NCBI RefSeq assembly: GCF_001700435.1
Contig: NZ_LYPC01000027.1
Span: 736,433-800,432 of the forward strand
Origin: Paenibacillus pectinilyticus
GTDB lineage: Bacteria > Bacillota > Bacilli > Paenibacillales > NBRC-103111
Direction: 5' to 3'
DNA length: 64,000 nucleotides
The notes under the pieces are model-generated. The model had not been told where the DNA came from and ran no database searches. It saw only the letters and a program-made list of their open reading frames with translations. Position numbers and translations under genes: made by a program. Numbering within the stretch: position 1 is the stretch's first letter; the number at the start of each line of letters is the position of its first letter. This document shows positions 25,914 to 34,978 of the stretch, one piece after another.

Positions 25914-28805
25914 CTAATTCTTGAACTGCATGGCGTACAGCTTGGCGTTTTTCATATAGTACTTCACGGATATCGTCTGCCCAGCCAGACTGGACAAGCT
26001 GCTGCTGCCGCCCCATGTGACCGTTTGATCGACGCTGTCTGTATTTAGTGTGGCAGAGTCCGTTTTGGAAAAGCCAGGAATGACGGCACCGCTCGCATCG
26101 AGCAGCTCCACCTGCACATAATTGCCAGTGCCGGATGCGTTGAGGTTCAAATGCAACTCATTGCCCGTGAATGTCATTGGTTTGGTAACAACCGTGCCCT
26201 CGGTAGCACCGGTATTCAAGGACATGAACCCGTCGAGGCGCCATTTGGCAAGCCCGATCCGCGACGTCTTCGTCACATTCTCATGGCCTTCGGTGAAGCC
26301 GCCGTAGTACATCCAGATCTCATTGCCCACCTGAATGGGATAGCTGGCAGTGAAGATCATGCCATCGTCCCAAGTACCGCTGGCACCCAGTGGGATGATC
26401 GGTGTACGGCTCGGACGCTGCCAATCTTCAGTCAAATCGCGAGAGAATACGAGCTCAGGGAAGATCGGCCCGCCATCCCAGCCGGTGTGATCATTGATCG
26501 GGAATACCCAATCGAAGCCGATGTAAGCACCTTCATACGGGTAAAGCCCCACACCGTAGCTGTCCGTCACGAGAGCACCAGCGGCTTGAGTATCCGTTTC
26601 GTCAGCTAGCGACTCCATATCGATCGGCGTTGTCCAGTGGATGAAGTCGGTGCTGGTCGACATGCGATGAATACGGTGGAAGATGTCGTACGTGATATCT
26701 TTCGATGCATACTCACCGTATTTAACGGATGCAATAAATCGACTATTCGCTTTGTCATAGGCGACCGTTACGACATCCCAGCCGAGAATGAGATTTTGGG
26801 ATGTGCCAAAATGGGTACCGTCACTGGAGAAGGCAACACTATAGTAATATTCGCCGCCGACATTGCCGGCATAATACATCATTTTGTACCGCTTGCTGGG
26901 GTCAGGGTCATTCGGATCTTTCACGATATTGGCTAGCCCGTACTCGCCAATAATATTGTTGTTCTTGTTGCCCCCATACGTATAAATGCCGAGATTCGGC
27001 TTGGTCCAGTTCGTACCATCCGTGGAAGTGGCATAGCAGGTGAAAGATGGGCCTGAGCCGTCCAGGCAGGTGTACCACATTTTATACATACTGGCTTCAT
27101 CGTCATAAATGGTCGAGCCATAAATATAGACGGCTTGGTTGGAGGTACCGACCCCTTCCCAGGCTTTATCTAATGGAACGACGGGGGACGCAGTTTTCGT
27201 TGCTTGATTCAATGTCCTCGTTACATTGCTCATGGAGGCGATGTCATAGTCATCAATGAACAACTGCTTGGCAGAGGCGACACTGATCACAGTAGGCGCA
27301 AAGTCGATATCATCCCAATATGAAGTGCCAGTATTGGCATAATTGCTATAAGGCATGACAGTTGCATACGTAGTGCCTGCAGGTGCGGTACCAGTTACAC
27401 TAACCTTTTGCCAGGAGCCAGTGGTCGTTACATTTTGACTGGTCGCGCCAATTCGAGTATCGGAAGCATCCCAGAATTCCAAGTACAAGTCAGCGTTACC
27501 GCTCTCCAAATAATAGCTGGCGGAGGCTTCATACGTTTTGCCTACCGTAATGCCAGTCAGGCGAGCAGAACGAACACCACCCCCAGACGCGGCATTGGTG
27601 TCGACGATTTTCAGACTCGTAGTCCTGTCGGTCGCTCTGAATGAGCTTGAGCTTGCTGTCACTCCGGTTCCAACGGATGAGGCCCATTGATACGGAAAGC
27701 CTTCCAAGTCAAGGTTTTCAAAGCTGGCATTGGATAAGGAAGTCGAAGTCGTCGAGACGACCGCGGAGTCAAAATAAGCGACGCCGGTATTGCCAAGGTT
27801 GCTGTATAACAGGATATTGGCCGAGCGAACAACAGGATTATAGCCAGCGAATGGCGCGATGTCGGTGAAGGTTAAAGTCTGCCAGGAGCCAGTAGTCGTC
27901 GTGGAAGTTTTCTTGGAAGTAACGAGGGTGCCTTTACTGTCATAGTACTGAATGTACAGATCGAACGGGCCGCCGCTCTCAACGTAATATTTCACTTTGG
28001 CGGTGTAGGATTTCCCGCTCAGTACGGGGAACTGCTGGGATTGCACGCCGCCGTTCAGCGTTGTACTTGTATCATTGATCTTTACGCTGTGTGTGCCTTC
28101 GAAAGCACGGGTCGTACTGCCGCTCTCAAATCCGTTGGCGTAAGGTTTCGACCATTGCAGCGGAAAACCGCCACTGTCAACGTTTTCGAAGCTGCCGTTC
28201 GCAGCGATGACACCGCCGGAATCAGTAAAATTCGTATCGTTCACCGTTAAGGAGGCGTCGTCGAAATACGAGATCCCTATATTCCCCTGCGGGCTGTATG
28301 CCAATAGGGTCAGGTTGGAAGCACCGAATGGGGCTGTAAAGCTTGTGCTTAATTGCTGCCAAACACCAGTCGTTGTCGAAGAATCAGCTTGATTCGCTAC
28401 AATGCGAAGCCCTTGGTCATTCCTCATTTCAATATACAGGCTGACAGGCCCGCCACTCTGGATAAAAGCCCAAATTTTGGCGGTATAGGTACGCCCCGGG
28501 ATGACGGAAATCGGCTGTGAACTGATGCCTCCGGGTTGCGAAGCGCTGGTGTCATTGATTTTAACACTGCGGGTCCCGCCGTGTTTTTGAGTCGTTGAAC
28601 TGCTTTCATAGCCACTGGAATAAGGTAATGTCCAGTTCGCCGGGAGTGAACCCGACAACGTTTCGAAGCCAGCGTTAGCTACGCTAACCGTTGCAGCCTC
28701 CGCTTTTGGCGCAGCTAGGATGGGCAATAGCCCGATGAATAAGGAGAGGGCTGCTAAGATGCGCAGTAGTGCTGCTGGTTTACGAAGCATAATGATTCCA
28801 TTCAT
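25914..28805 (-). CDS. Secreted protein: three CBM4/9-like repeats + GH32/43-like five-bladed propeller
   Basis: 963 residues. Signal peptide to about residue 37 (AAPKAEA-AT). Three related beta-sandwich repeats of about 150-160 residues follow, at about 39-200, 203-355 and 357-503. Each has an N-terminal ...FE.... plus a PGRTYTAKIW-like stretch, ends with SYFDDA/AYFDSA/SYWDDI, and resembles CBM4/9-type modules. From about 505 comes a propeller of the GH32/43/68 superfamily type (KQLFIDDYDIA, YDDEASMYKMWYTC, PNDPDPSKRYKMMYYAG). A terminal beta domain occupies about 857-963. Such propeller proteins act on, or bind, plant or microbial polysaccharides; substrate unknown. The ATG at 28805 has GGAGGG about 7 bases upstream. 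Confidence 0.8.
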   Translation of the reverse strand: MNGIIMLRKPAALLRILAALSLFIGLLPILAAPKAEAATVSVANAGFETLSGSLPANWTLPYSSGYESSSTTQKHGGTRSVKINDTSASQPGGISSQPISVIPGRTYTAKIWAFIQSGGPVSLYIEMRNDQGLRIVANQADSSTTTGVWQQLSTSFTAPFGASNLTLLAYSPQGNIGISYFDDASLTVNDTNFTDSGGVIAANGSFENVDSGGFPLQWSKPYANGFESGSTTRAFEGTHSVKINDTSTTLNGGVQSQQFPVLSGKSYTAKVKYYVESGGPFDLYIQYYDSKGTLVTSKKTSTTTTGSWQTLTFTDIAPFAGYNPVVRSANILLYSNLGNTGVAYFDSAVVSTTSTSLSNASFENLDLEGFPYQWASSVGTGVTASSSSFRATDRTTSLKIVDTNAASGGGVRSARLTGITVGKTYEASASYYLESGNADLYLEFWDASDTRIGATSQNVTTTGSWQKVSVTGTAPAGTTYATVMPYSNYANTGTSYWDDIDFAPTVISVASAKQLFIDDYDIASMSNVTRTLNQATKTASPVVPLDKAWEGVGTSNQAVYIYGSTIYDDEASMYKMWYTCLDGSGPSFTCYATSTDGTNWTKPNLGIYTYGGNKNNNIIGEYGLANIVKDPNDPDPSKRYKMMYYAGNVGGEYYYSVAFSSDGTHFGTSQNLILGWDVVTVAYDKANSRFIASVKYGEYASKDITYDIFHRIHRMSTSTDFIHWTTPIDMESLADETDTQAAGALVTDSYGVGLYPYEGAYIGFDWVFPINDHTGWDGGPIFPELVFSRDLTEDWQRPSRTPIIPLGASGTWDDGMIFTASYPIQVGNEIWMYYGGFTEGHENVTKTSRIGLAKWRLDGFMSLNTGATEGTVVTKPMTFTGNELHLNLNASGTGNYVQVELLDASGAVIPGFSKTDSATLNTDSVDQTVTWGGSSSLSSLAGQTISVKYYMKNAKLYAMQFKN

Positions 28806-28975
28806 CCTTGGTTCCCTCCATCGATTCGCAGCGATTACGCTGTCCGTAGTTCGGCCGCAAAAAAGAGTGCATCGTAGAGATCCAATTAAGATCTTTACGA
28901 TCAGCTGCTCTTGCGCCGGTTGATGTCGGATCTAAGGAGCGCGTTCGTTTTAGCGTACCTTCATACACCTCCTCA
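28806..28975 (-). other. Leader of the 963-residue protein gene: four-codon ORF and hairpin
   Basis: The 443-base gap 28806-29249 has no gene longer than a few codons. On the minus strand GAGGAGGTG (28966-28974) is followed by ATG AAG GTA CGC TAA (28964-28950), a four-codon reading frame with an excellent ribosome site. Further on, 28871-28882 and 28889-28900 can form a 12-bp stem with one mismatch. No convincing minus promoter was found. The plus half of the gap holds the promoter at 29178-29227. Confidence 0.4.
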
Positions 28976-29177
28976 CTACTTTGTAATCTCATAATAGGTG
29001 GAAAAAGAGCCACAGAAAAAGGTCGAATTCATTGGGTTCTAGTGTAATTTCCTTGTATTTTATAGACTTTGTTAACCTGAGGTGATACAAGATTATTTAT
29101 GGGGAGTCCGATGCAGGTACCGCAAAGGCCTAGTTTATACCCATGCGGAAAGGAAAGTGGCGTGAAATAAATTTAGC

Positions 29178-29227
29178 TTTAAGAGTCGTTAATGACGTGC
29201 TATGCTAAAAATGAAACCATAGTTTCA
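29178..29227 (+). promoter_or_regulatory. Promoter and IclR-type operator of the catabolic cluster
   Basis: An extended -10, TGC-TATGCT (29198-29206), with a weak -35 (TTAAGA at 29179). Just downstream is the palindrome TGAAACCATAGTTTCA (29212-29227), two perfect 6-base arms around CATA. It overlaps the expected transcription start, a repressor position. The form is that of IclR/KdgR-family operators, and an IclR gene lies at 35759 in the same cluster. A second copy is at 30490. Confidence 0.75.
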
Positions 29228-29249
29228 CTCTACGGGAGATGGTGAATGG

Positions 29250-30404
29250 ATGCAAGCGAATCTTAGTTTGGTTGTTCACAACGGCACGATCATTACAGCA
29301 AACAGATTAATCCCTGGCGGGGTCGTTGTCATTGAGAACGGCTTCATCACCCATGTCGGGGAAGCGGGAGAGGTCCAGATTCCATCTGGCAGTACGGTAG
29401 TGGATGCGAAGGGCGCTTACATCGCCCCAGGTTTCGTCGATATTCACTGTCATGGCGGCGGTGGCGTGTGGTCCTGGGAGCATCCGCACACGTTCGCGCT
29501 TGCTCATTTGAAACACGGGACGACAGCCATTCTCCCGACGTTTACCTACAATGAGAGTCGAGAGCAGGTCCGAGACGGACTCAAGACGATTGTGGAGGAA
29601 ATGGATTCAGGCAAGCCATTCGTCGAGGCCATTGTTGGTATCCACATGGAAGGTCCGTATATTAATAAAAAATACGGCGCCATTACTTCACCCATCCGTC
29701 CGGTTGATCCGACCGAATACGAGGAAATATTGCGCGTGGCTGGTGATCGTATCAGGGTATGGACGCTGGCGCCAGAGCTGGAAGGTCAGGAAGCTTTTGT
29801 GAATGCGGCAGCGAAATATCAGATTTCATTGTCTGTCGGTCATTCGGAGGCGACTGCGGAGGAGATCTTTCGATTCGTTCCACAAGGACTGCGAATTGGC
29901 TGCCATTGCACGAACGCATCGGGCACAACACCATCGCCGTCTAGGTATGGCGGGACTCGCGAGGTGGGTGTTGATGAAGCCGTTCTCGTTCATGACGATA
30001 TTTATGCCGAAGTCATTCCTGATTCCGAAGGTGTTCATGTTCGTCCCTTGATGTTGAAGCTGATTCACAAAACCAAAGGGACAGACCGTGTGATCATTAT
30101 TACCGATGCAATGCCTGAGGCTGGCGTGAACAACGGACAGGGTTCGGACTTGAATTGGAACCATCTCGGCCATTTGGCCGGTAGTCGATTGACCATGGAC
30201 AGGGCTGTTCACAATATGATGAGACATGCTGAGGTAGGGCTTGTGGATGCGTTCCGTATGGCTTCACTGAATCCAGCGAAGGTCATTCATATGGAGGATC
30301 GAATGGGGAGCATAGCGCAAGGGAAGCTGGCAAACCTCCTTATTATCGACGAGGAAATAAACATTCAGGGAGTGATTTTGCAGGGGCAAATCGTGAGCTT
30401 CTAA
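29250..30404 (+). CDS. NagA-like amidohydrolase (N-acyl amino-sugar or amino-acid deacetylase)
   Basis: 384 residues of the amidohydrolase superfamily, closest in layout to N-acetylglucosamine-6-phosphate deacetylase. Metal and catalytic residues can be placed: H66/H68 in DIHCHGGGG, the Glu in HMEGPYINKKYGA, His in SVGHSEAT and GCHCTNASG, and the catalytic Asp in IITDAMPEAG. NagA normally has HLFNAM where this has HCTNAS, so the substrate pocket differs. First gene of the cluster, behind the operator at 29212. It probably removes an acyl group from a nitrogen, exposing an amine for the aldolase-like and aminotransferase-like enzymes downstream. True NagA activity is possible but there is no nagB nearby. 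Confidence 0.8.
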   Translation: MQANLSLVVHNGTIITANRLIPGGVVVIENGFITHVGEAGEVQIPSGSTVVDAKGAYIAPGFVDIHCHGGGGVWSWEHPHTFALAHLKHGTTAILPTFTYNESREQVRDGLKTIVEEMDSGKPFVEAIVGIHMEGPYINKKYGAITSPIRPVDPTEYEEILRVAGDRIRVWTLAPELEGQEAFVNAAAKYQISLSVGHSEATAEEIFRFVPQGLRIGCHCTNASGTTPSPSRYGGTREVGVDEAVLVHDDIYAEVIPDSEGVHVRPLMLKLIHKTKGTDRVIIITDAMPEAGVNNGQGSDLNWNHLGHLAGSRLTMDRAVHNMMRHAEVGLVDAFRMASLNPAKVIHMEDRMGSIAQGKLANLLIIDEEINIQGVILQGQIVSF

Positions 30405-30473
30405 GAAGAGAGCCTGATCTTACATATGTTTATAAATAAATGAGAAATAATGGAACTATTTACGCGTTGTAAC

Positions 30474-30505
30474 TGATATAAATTAAAAATGAAACCATTG
30501 TTTTA
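30474..30505 (+). promoter_or_regulatory. Second IclR-type operator with extended -10
   Basis: TGATATAAA (30474-30482) is an extended -10. It is followed by TGAAACCATTGTTTTA (30490-30505), which matches the site at 29212 at 14 of 16 positions and keeps both arms with one arm mismatch. It lies between the NagA-like gene and the next, so the cluster probably has a second promoter under the same regulator. Confidence 0.7.
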
Positions 30506-30533
30506 CTCAATGAGACTTAGGGGCGGTGAAGCT

Positions 30534-31643
30534 GTGGGATTGGATGCATGGAAGGAAACCCTTGATACACCAGCGATTATCATTGATCTGGATCTATTGG
30601 ATGCCAATTTGGAGCGGACAGCTGCCTTAGCTGCCCAAGCAGGCGTCCGATTAAGGCCCCATACCAAAACGCATAAGAGCATTTGGATTGCCCAAGAGCA
30701 GCTGCGACACGGGGCTTCCGGCATTACCGTTGCAAAGCTTGGCGAAGCCGAGGTTATGGCAGACGGTGGCATGGATGATATTTTGATCGCGTACCCGATC
30801 GTCGGGCGATTAAAGCTGGAGCGGCTTGGAAGGCTGCTCGAGCGCATCCAAGTGTCTGTGAGCGTGGACAGCTATGAAGTGGCCAAAGGCTTATCGGATC
30901 TCGGTGAGCATATGAAGCTGCGCGTGCCGCTCTATGTGGATGTGAACAGCGGCTTGAACCGCTGCGGGAAAGAGCCAGGAATAGAGACGGCGGAGCTCGC
31001 GCTAGCGATTGCGAAACTGCCAGGCATTCGGCTTGCCGCCTTGATGACTCATGCAGGGCAAGCCTATAGCAAGCGTCGTGCCGACGATTGCTTGGAGGTA
31101 GCGCTTGCTGAGGCGGAGGCTCTCTTGGAATCGCAGCGTGTACTTCGGCGCTTGGGCGTGGAAGTGCCGGACATTAGTGTAGGCTCGACGCCGACTTCGA
31201 AATTTATCGGGGCGCTTGCGGGCATTGGCGTAACGGAGATGCGACCAGGAGCGTACGTTTTCGGAGACGGCTCCCAGCTCTATACGGGCCTAATCGGGGA
31301 AGACGAATGTGCGATGCGCATCTATGCCACAGTCGTGAGCACACCTCGGCCAGGAACAGCGATCATCGATGCAGGCTCGAAGACGTTATCGAACGACAGC
31401 AGCGCTCATCGTAAAGGCTTCGGAATTATACCAGAGCTCCCTGACATTTATGTCGAGCGGCTAAGCGAGGAGCATGGCATTCTGTCCGTCCCAGATGGGG
31501 TTCATCTTCAAGTCGGTGATCAAGTTGCCATTATCCCTAATCATTGCTGCGCCGTAACCAATCTGCATGATCGGTTGTATGGTATGCGGAATGGTCAGCT
31601 AGAGCGTATGCTTACAGTGGATGCAAGAGGCAAAGTAACGTAG
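30534..31643 (+). CDS. D-threonine aldolase/D-serine dehydratase-like PLP enzyme
   Basis: 369 residues from GTG 30534. An upstream in-frame ATG at 30489 lies inside the operator and has no ribosome site, so I reject it. The fold is the alanine-racemase-type barrel plus a C-terminal metal domain. K45 in RLRPHTKTHK is the likely PLP lysine, and H and C in PNHCCAVTNL match the divalent-metal site of D-threonine aldolases and DSD1-type D-serine dehydratases. Family members cleave D-3-hydroxy amino acids to glycine and an aldehyde, or dehydrate them to an enamine. RidA downstream, which clears enamines and imines, favours a dehydratase-like reaction, but this is inference. Confidence 0.85.
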   Translation: MGLDAWKETLDTPAIIIDLDLLDANLERTAALAAQAGVRLRPHTKTHKSIWIAQEQLRHGASGITVAKLGEAEVMADGGMDDILIAYPIVGRLKLERLGRLLERIQVSVSVDSYEVAKGLSDLGEHMKLRVPLYVDVNSGLNRCGKEPGIETAELALAIAKLPGIRLAALMTHAGQAYSKRRADDCLEVALAEAEALLESQRVLRRLGVEVPDISVGSTPTSKFIGALAGIGVTEMRPGAYVFGDGSQLYTGLIGEDECAMRIYATVVSTPRPGTAIIDAGSKTLSNDSSAHRKGFGIIPELPDIYVERLSEEHGILSVPDGVHLQVGDQVAIIPNHCCAVTNLHDRLYGMRNGQLERMLTVDARGKVT

Positions 31644-31691
31644 TAGATTCTAATGAATATCAACATGTACATATAAAGGAGATCGATACGT

Positions 31692-32087
31692 ATGTCACAG
31701 CACATTCATACTCATCTAGCACCTGAATTTCCGCTCCCTTTTTCCCAAGCGCTCCGTGCGGGCGATTTCGTCTATGTTTCGGGCCAAGTGGGTGTGGATC
31801 CTGCCACGCGTGAAGTCATCGGAGAAACCATAGAAGAACAAACGATGCAATGCTTGCGCAATATTGAGACCATCCTCGCTGCGGCGGATCTCTCCCTCGA
31901 TCATGTTGTCAAAATCAACGCCTTTATCTCCAGACAAGAGGATTTTCCTGGTTACAATAAAGTATATGAATCCATCATGAAGCGGCCATTCCCTACAAGA
32001 ACTTCGATCGGCTGTTCGATTGGAAGTTATTTAGTTGAAATCGATGCGATTGCTTATGCGGGTTCCATCCGTGGGGAAAGCAACTAA
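31692..32087 (+). CDS. RidA-family enamine/imine deaminase
   Basis: 131 residues, standard RidA size. Family features include FVYVSGQVGVDP, the key Arg in PTRTSIGC, and VEIDAIAYAG at the end. RidA trimers speed hydrolysis of reactive 2-aminoacrylate-type intermediates made by PLP enzymes. Its place between a PLP lyase-like gene and an MlrC hydrolase gene suggests that it handles an intermediate of this pathway rather than general housekeeping. AAAGGAG lies upstream, and the next gene starts 1 base after the stop. Confidence 0.92.
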   Translation: MSQHIHTHLAPEFPLPFSQALRAGDFVYVSGQVGVDPATREVIGETIEEQTMQCLRNIETILAAADLSLDHVVKINAFISRQEDFPGYNKVYESIMKRPFPTRTSIGCSIGSYLVEIDAIAYAGSIRGESN

Positions 32088-32088
32088 T

Positions 32089-33585
32089 ATGGGCAGCCAT
32101 CAACTTCGAATTTCGGTGGCTGGTATCTTGCATGAGACGAATACGTTTGCTCCTGGATGTACCGACATCTCGCACTTTCGAGATCAATGGGCGGTCGGGA
32201 TGGATTCATTTACGGCACGCTATGCAGGAACACGCACTTCTATGGGTGGTGTAATTGCTGCTGCTGCGGAGGAAGGCATCGAGTTAGCTCCAGGCTTATA
32301 CGCTGCTGCGACACCTAGCGGCATGGTGGAGGCGGCAACGGGTGATTCCTTGATCGAAGCGCTTGTCGCTTCAATAGACGATACAACCGACGGTCTAGTC
32401 TTGATCATGCACGGCGCGATGGTGTCCGAACAGTATGACGACTTTGAAGGTGAATGTCTGCGACAGCTTCGTGCTAGACTGGGGAATCATTTTCCCATCG
32501 CGATGACGTTGGATCTGCATGGCAACATTAGCCAAGAAATGGTTCGGCAAGCGAATCTGCTTGTTGGCTACGATACGTATCCGCACATCGATATGTACGA
32601 GCGGGCTGTAGAGGCCTTCGGTTTGCTTGTCCGACAAATCCGTGGAGAGATTCGCCCCGTTCGAGCACTCGCACATACCGGGATGCTTGTTGTTCCGCAG
32701 GGGATGATGACAGACGAAGGAAGTATGAAGATTTTGATGGAGCGGGCATTCCGTATGGAGCTATTGCCTCGTGTGTTGAACGTAACCGTGGCTGGCGGAT
32801 TTCCGTACAGTGATGTGCCGGATGCGGGAATGTCGTTTGTTGTGACGACGGACGGCGATGGGGAGCTAGCCGAACGATGCGCCTTGGAGCTTGCTCAAAT
32901 GGCCATCGACCACAGGGCGTCGTTCAATGTGTCGTACGTCACGCCACGCGAAGCGGTGGCGGAGGCTTTGGCGCAGCCGGAAGGTCCCGTTATCCTATCG
33001 GAAGGCTCCGATAATGTTGGGGGAGGTGCCCCCGCAGATGCGACGCATATCCTGGCTGAACTGATTGCTTTGCCACAAAAAGCGTTAATCGTGATCCGCG
33101 ATCCGGCAGCGGTGGAAGCCGCATGGCGGATTGGCGTAGGCGGTACATTCGAAGGGGATGTCGGCGGCAAAAGCGATACCTTGCATGGCAAGCCTGTAGC
33201 CCTACAAGGAAGGGTTCGGCTGCTGTTTGACGGTCATTACCGACACGTCGGTCCTTATATGACCGGCCAACAAGCCGAGATGGGCAAGACAGCCGTCCTT
33301 GAATGCGGACAGCTGACTATTATTTTGACTGAGAAACGGGTAGCTCCGTGGGATGTTGGTCATGTGCGCTCCGTCGGCTTATGGCCGGGGGACTTCCAAA
33401 TCATCGTTGCCAAATCAGCGCTCGCCTGGCAGACGGCCTTCGGGTCGTTCGCGAAGCATGTAATCAATGTGGACTCACCGGGCTGCTGCAACGCTAATCT
33501 TGTGCATTTTCAATATAACCATGTACTTCGGCCCCTGTATCCGTTGGATGAGGTGGCACAACCGAGATTCGGATTGTACCCATGA
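32089..33585 (+). CDS. MlrC/M81-family metallohydrolase
   Basis: 498 residues from ATG 32089, which has GGGGAAAG upstream and begins right after the ridA stop. Typical M81 stretches: GILHETNTFAPG at the N-terminus, LIMHGAMVSEQYDDFEGE, ALDLHGN-like TLDLHGNIS, the glycine-rich SDNVGGGAPADATHI, and a C-terminal VDSPGCCNANL. MlrC was named for microcystin degradation, but most homologues sit in small-molecule catabolic clusters and probably cleave amides or C-N bonds using zinc. Here it may hydrolyse an N-acyl, lactam or imine-derived substrate. Cytoplasmic, no signal peptide. Confidence 0.85.
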   Translation: MGSHQLRISVAGILHETNTFAPGCTDISHFRDQWAVGMDSFTARYAGTRTSMGGVIAAAAEEGIELAPGLYAAATPSGMVEAATGDSLIEALVASIDDTTDGLVLIMHGAMVSEQYDDFEGECLRQLRARLGNHFPIAMTLDLHGNISQEMVRQANLLVGYDTYPHIDMYERAVEAFGLLVRQIRGEIRPVRALAHTGMLVVPQGMMTDEGSMKILMERAFRMELLPRVLNVTVAGGFPYSDVPDAGMSFVVTTDGDGELAERCALELAQMAIDHRASFNVSYVTPREAVAEALAQPEGPVILSEGSDNVGGGAPADATHILAELIALPQKALIVIRDPAAVEAAWRIGVGGTFEGDVGGKSDTLHGKPVALQGRVRLLFDGHYRHVGPYMTGQQAEMGKTAVLECGQLTIILTEKRVAPWDVGHVRSVGLWPGDFQIIVAKSALAWQTAFGSFAKHVINVDSPGCCNANLVHFQYNHVLRPLYPLDEVAQPRFGLYP

Positions 33586-33646
33586 CACCCAGATTTTCTT
33601 GACGAAACGACTCTCCGAAGACGTATGAATTAGGGAGGATGTACCC

Positions 33647-34966
33647 ATGAAGAATGTTGAGAAGTCGAGGCAAAAATATACCGAATCCCAAAACTATTTG
33701 GCCGGCGGGGTGGCGAGCTCTTTAAGAAGTGCTATGAAGCCAACGCCTCTGTTCGCGTCAGCTGGATCGGGTCCACGCATCTGGGATGTCGACGGCAATG
33801 CTTATATTGATTATTTGCTGGGCTACGGTCCCTTAATCTTGGGCCACGCACACGAAGCTACATTGGTGAGCGTCTTTGAAGCGATGAAGCGAGGTATCAC
33901 CTATGGCCTTCAACATGAAGGGGAAATCGAACTAGCTCGGCAGTTAACAGAGGTTTTACCGTGTGCGGATAAGGTGGCTCTAAGCGGCTCTGGCACGGAA
34001 GCTGTCATGCTGGCGCTTCGATTAGCACGCGCCTATACAGGCAAGCGCAAGATTGTGCGCTTTCATGGTCACTATCACGGGTGGTCAGACACGATCTTCA
34101 CCGCTTTTCCAAGCTCGGATATGCGTCAATCTAGCAGCGGCGGGGCTGGCGACGCACAGGAACAACACATAGTACCAGGCACAAGCGGTCAGAGTGAACT
34201 GGCCCTTGAAGACATCATCTTGCTTCCGTGGAACGACTCCGCTGTGCTGGATGCGGCCTTACGCGAACATGGTCATGACATCGCAGCTGTGATTTCAGAG
34301 CCAGTGATGTGCAACTCCGGCTGTGTACTCCCCAAACCAGGCTATCTCGAACAGATGCGCGAACTGACGGAAGAATTAGGCATTGTCATGATTCTAGATG
34401 AAGTCATCACCGGTTTTCGGCTTGGTTTGAGCGGAGCACATGGTAAATTTGGATTAAAGCCTGATCTGGTGACGATTGGTAAAGCATTAGGCGGAGGTAT
34501 CGCCGTAAGCGCAGTTGCTGGTTCTCAAGCCATTATGGCGCTAATTGAGAACGGAACGGTTAGCCACCTTGGCACACTGAATGGGAACGGCGTTGCGACA
34601 TCAGCTGCTTTGGCTACCATTGCAGAACTGTCCAAGAATGAGGGAGCGGTTTATGCGAAAATGGAAAATAACGCAGCCCAGCTGGTTGAAGGGATTCGCA
34701 GCCTGCTAGTCAAACACAGTATCCCCGGTATTCTCAACCATATTGGACCTGTTTTTCATATGATGTTTACGCTGGAGACGCAGGTGGAAGATTTCGCTTC
34801 CTTTATGAAGCGGGATGCAGCGAAGTATGCCGAATTTGCTGGGAAAATGCTGGAGGAAGGCGTACTCGTTCGCTCCAATGGACTGTGGTACTTATCCGCC
34901 GTTCATGAAGAGCGCGAGATTGAAGAGACATTGGCGGCGGTCGATCGGGCGTTAGCTAACCTATAA
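33647..34966 (+). CDS. Class III aminotransferase, glutamate-1-semialdehyde aminomutase-like
   Basis: 439 residues. The PLP lysine is K279 in VTIGKALGGG. Other fold-type-I marks are GSGTEAVMLALRLARAYTGKRKI, FHGHYHGWSD, DEVITGFRLGLSGAHG and the opening NYLAGGVASSLR. It resembles HemL but lacks any heme neighbours, and the cluster context points to an aminomutase or transaminase acting on a catabolic amine. AGGGAGG precedes the ATG. The SDR gene follows 12 bases later. Confidence 0.88.
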   Translation: MKNVEKSRQKYTESQNYLAGGVASSLRSAMKPTPLFASAGSGPRIWDVDGNAYIDYLLGYGPLILGHAHEATLVSVFEAMKRGITYGLQHEGEIELARQLTEVLPCADKVALSGSGTEAVMLALRLARAYTGKRKIVRFHGHYHGWSDTIFTAFPSSDMRQSSSGGAGDAQEQHIVPGTSGQSELALEDIILLPWNDSAVLDAALREHGHDIAAVISEPVMCNSGCVLPKPGYLEQMRELTEELGIVMILDEVITGFRLGLSGAHGKFGLKPDLVTIGKALGGGIAVSAVAGSQAIMALIENGTVSHLGTLNGNGVATSAALATIAELSKNEGAVYAKMENNAAQLVEGIRSLLVKHSIPGILNHIGPVFHMMFTLETQVEDFASFMKRDAAKYAEFAGKMLEEGVLVRSNGLWYLSAVHEEREIEETLAAVDRALANL

Positions 34967-34978
34967 GGGGGAAATCCG

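Noticed and set aside
30489..30533. Upstream ATG that would lengthen the D-threonine-aldolase-like protein by 15 residues
   Set aside because: The ATG is part of the operator palindrome beside the -10 box and has no ribosome site; the GTG at 30534 fits better.
33647..34966. hemL in a heme biosynthesis context
   Set aside because: There are no other hem genes; the neighbours are catabolic and IclR-linked, so a related aminomutase or aminotransferase is more likely.
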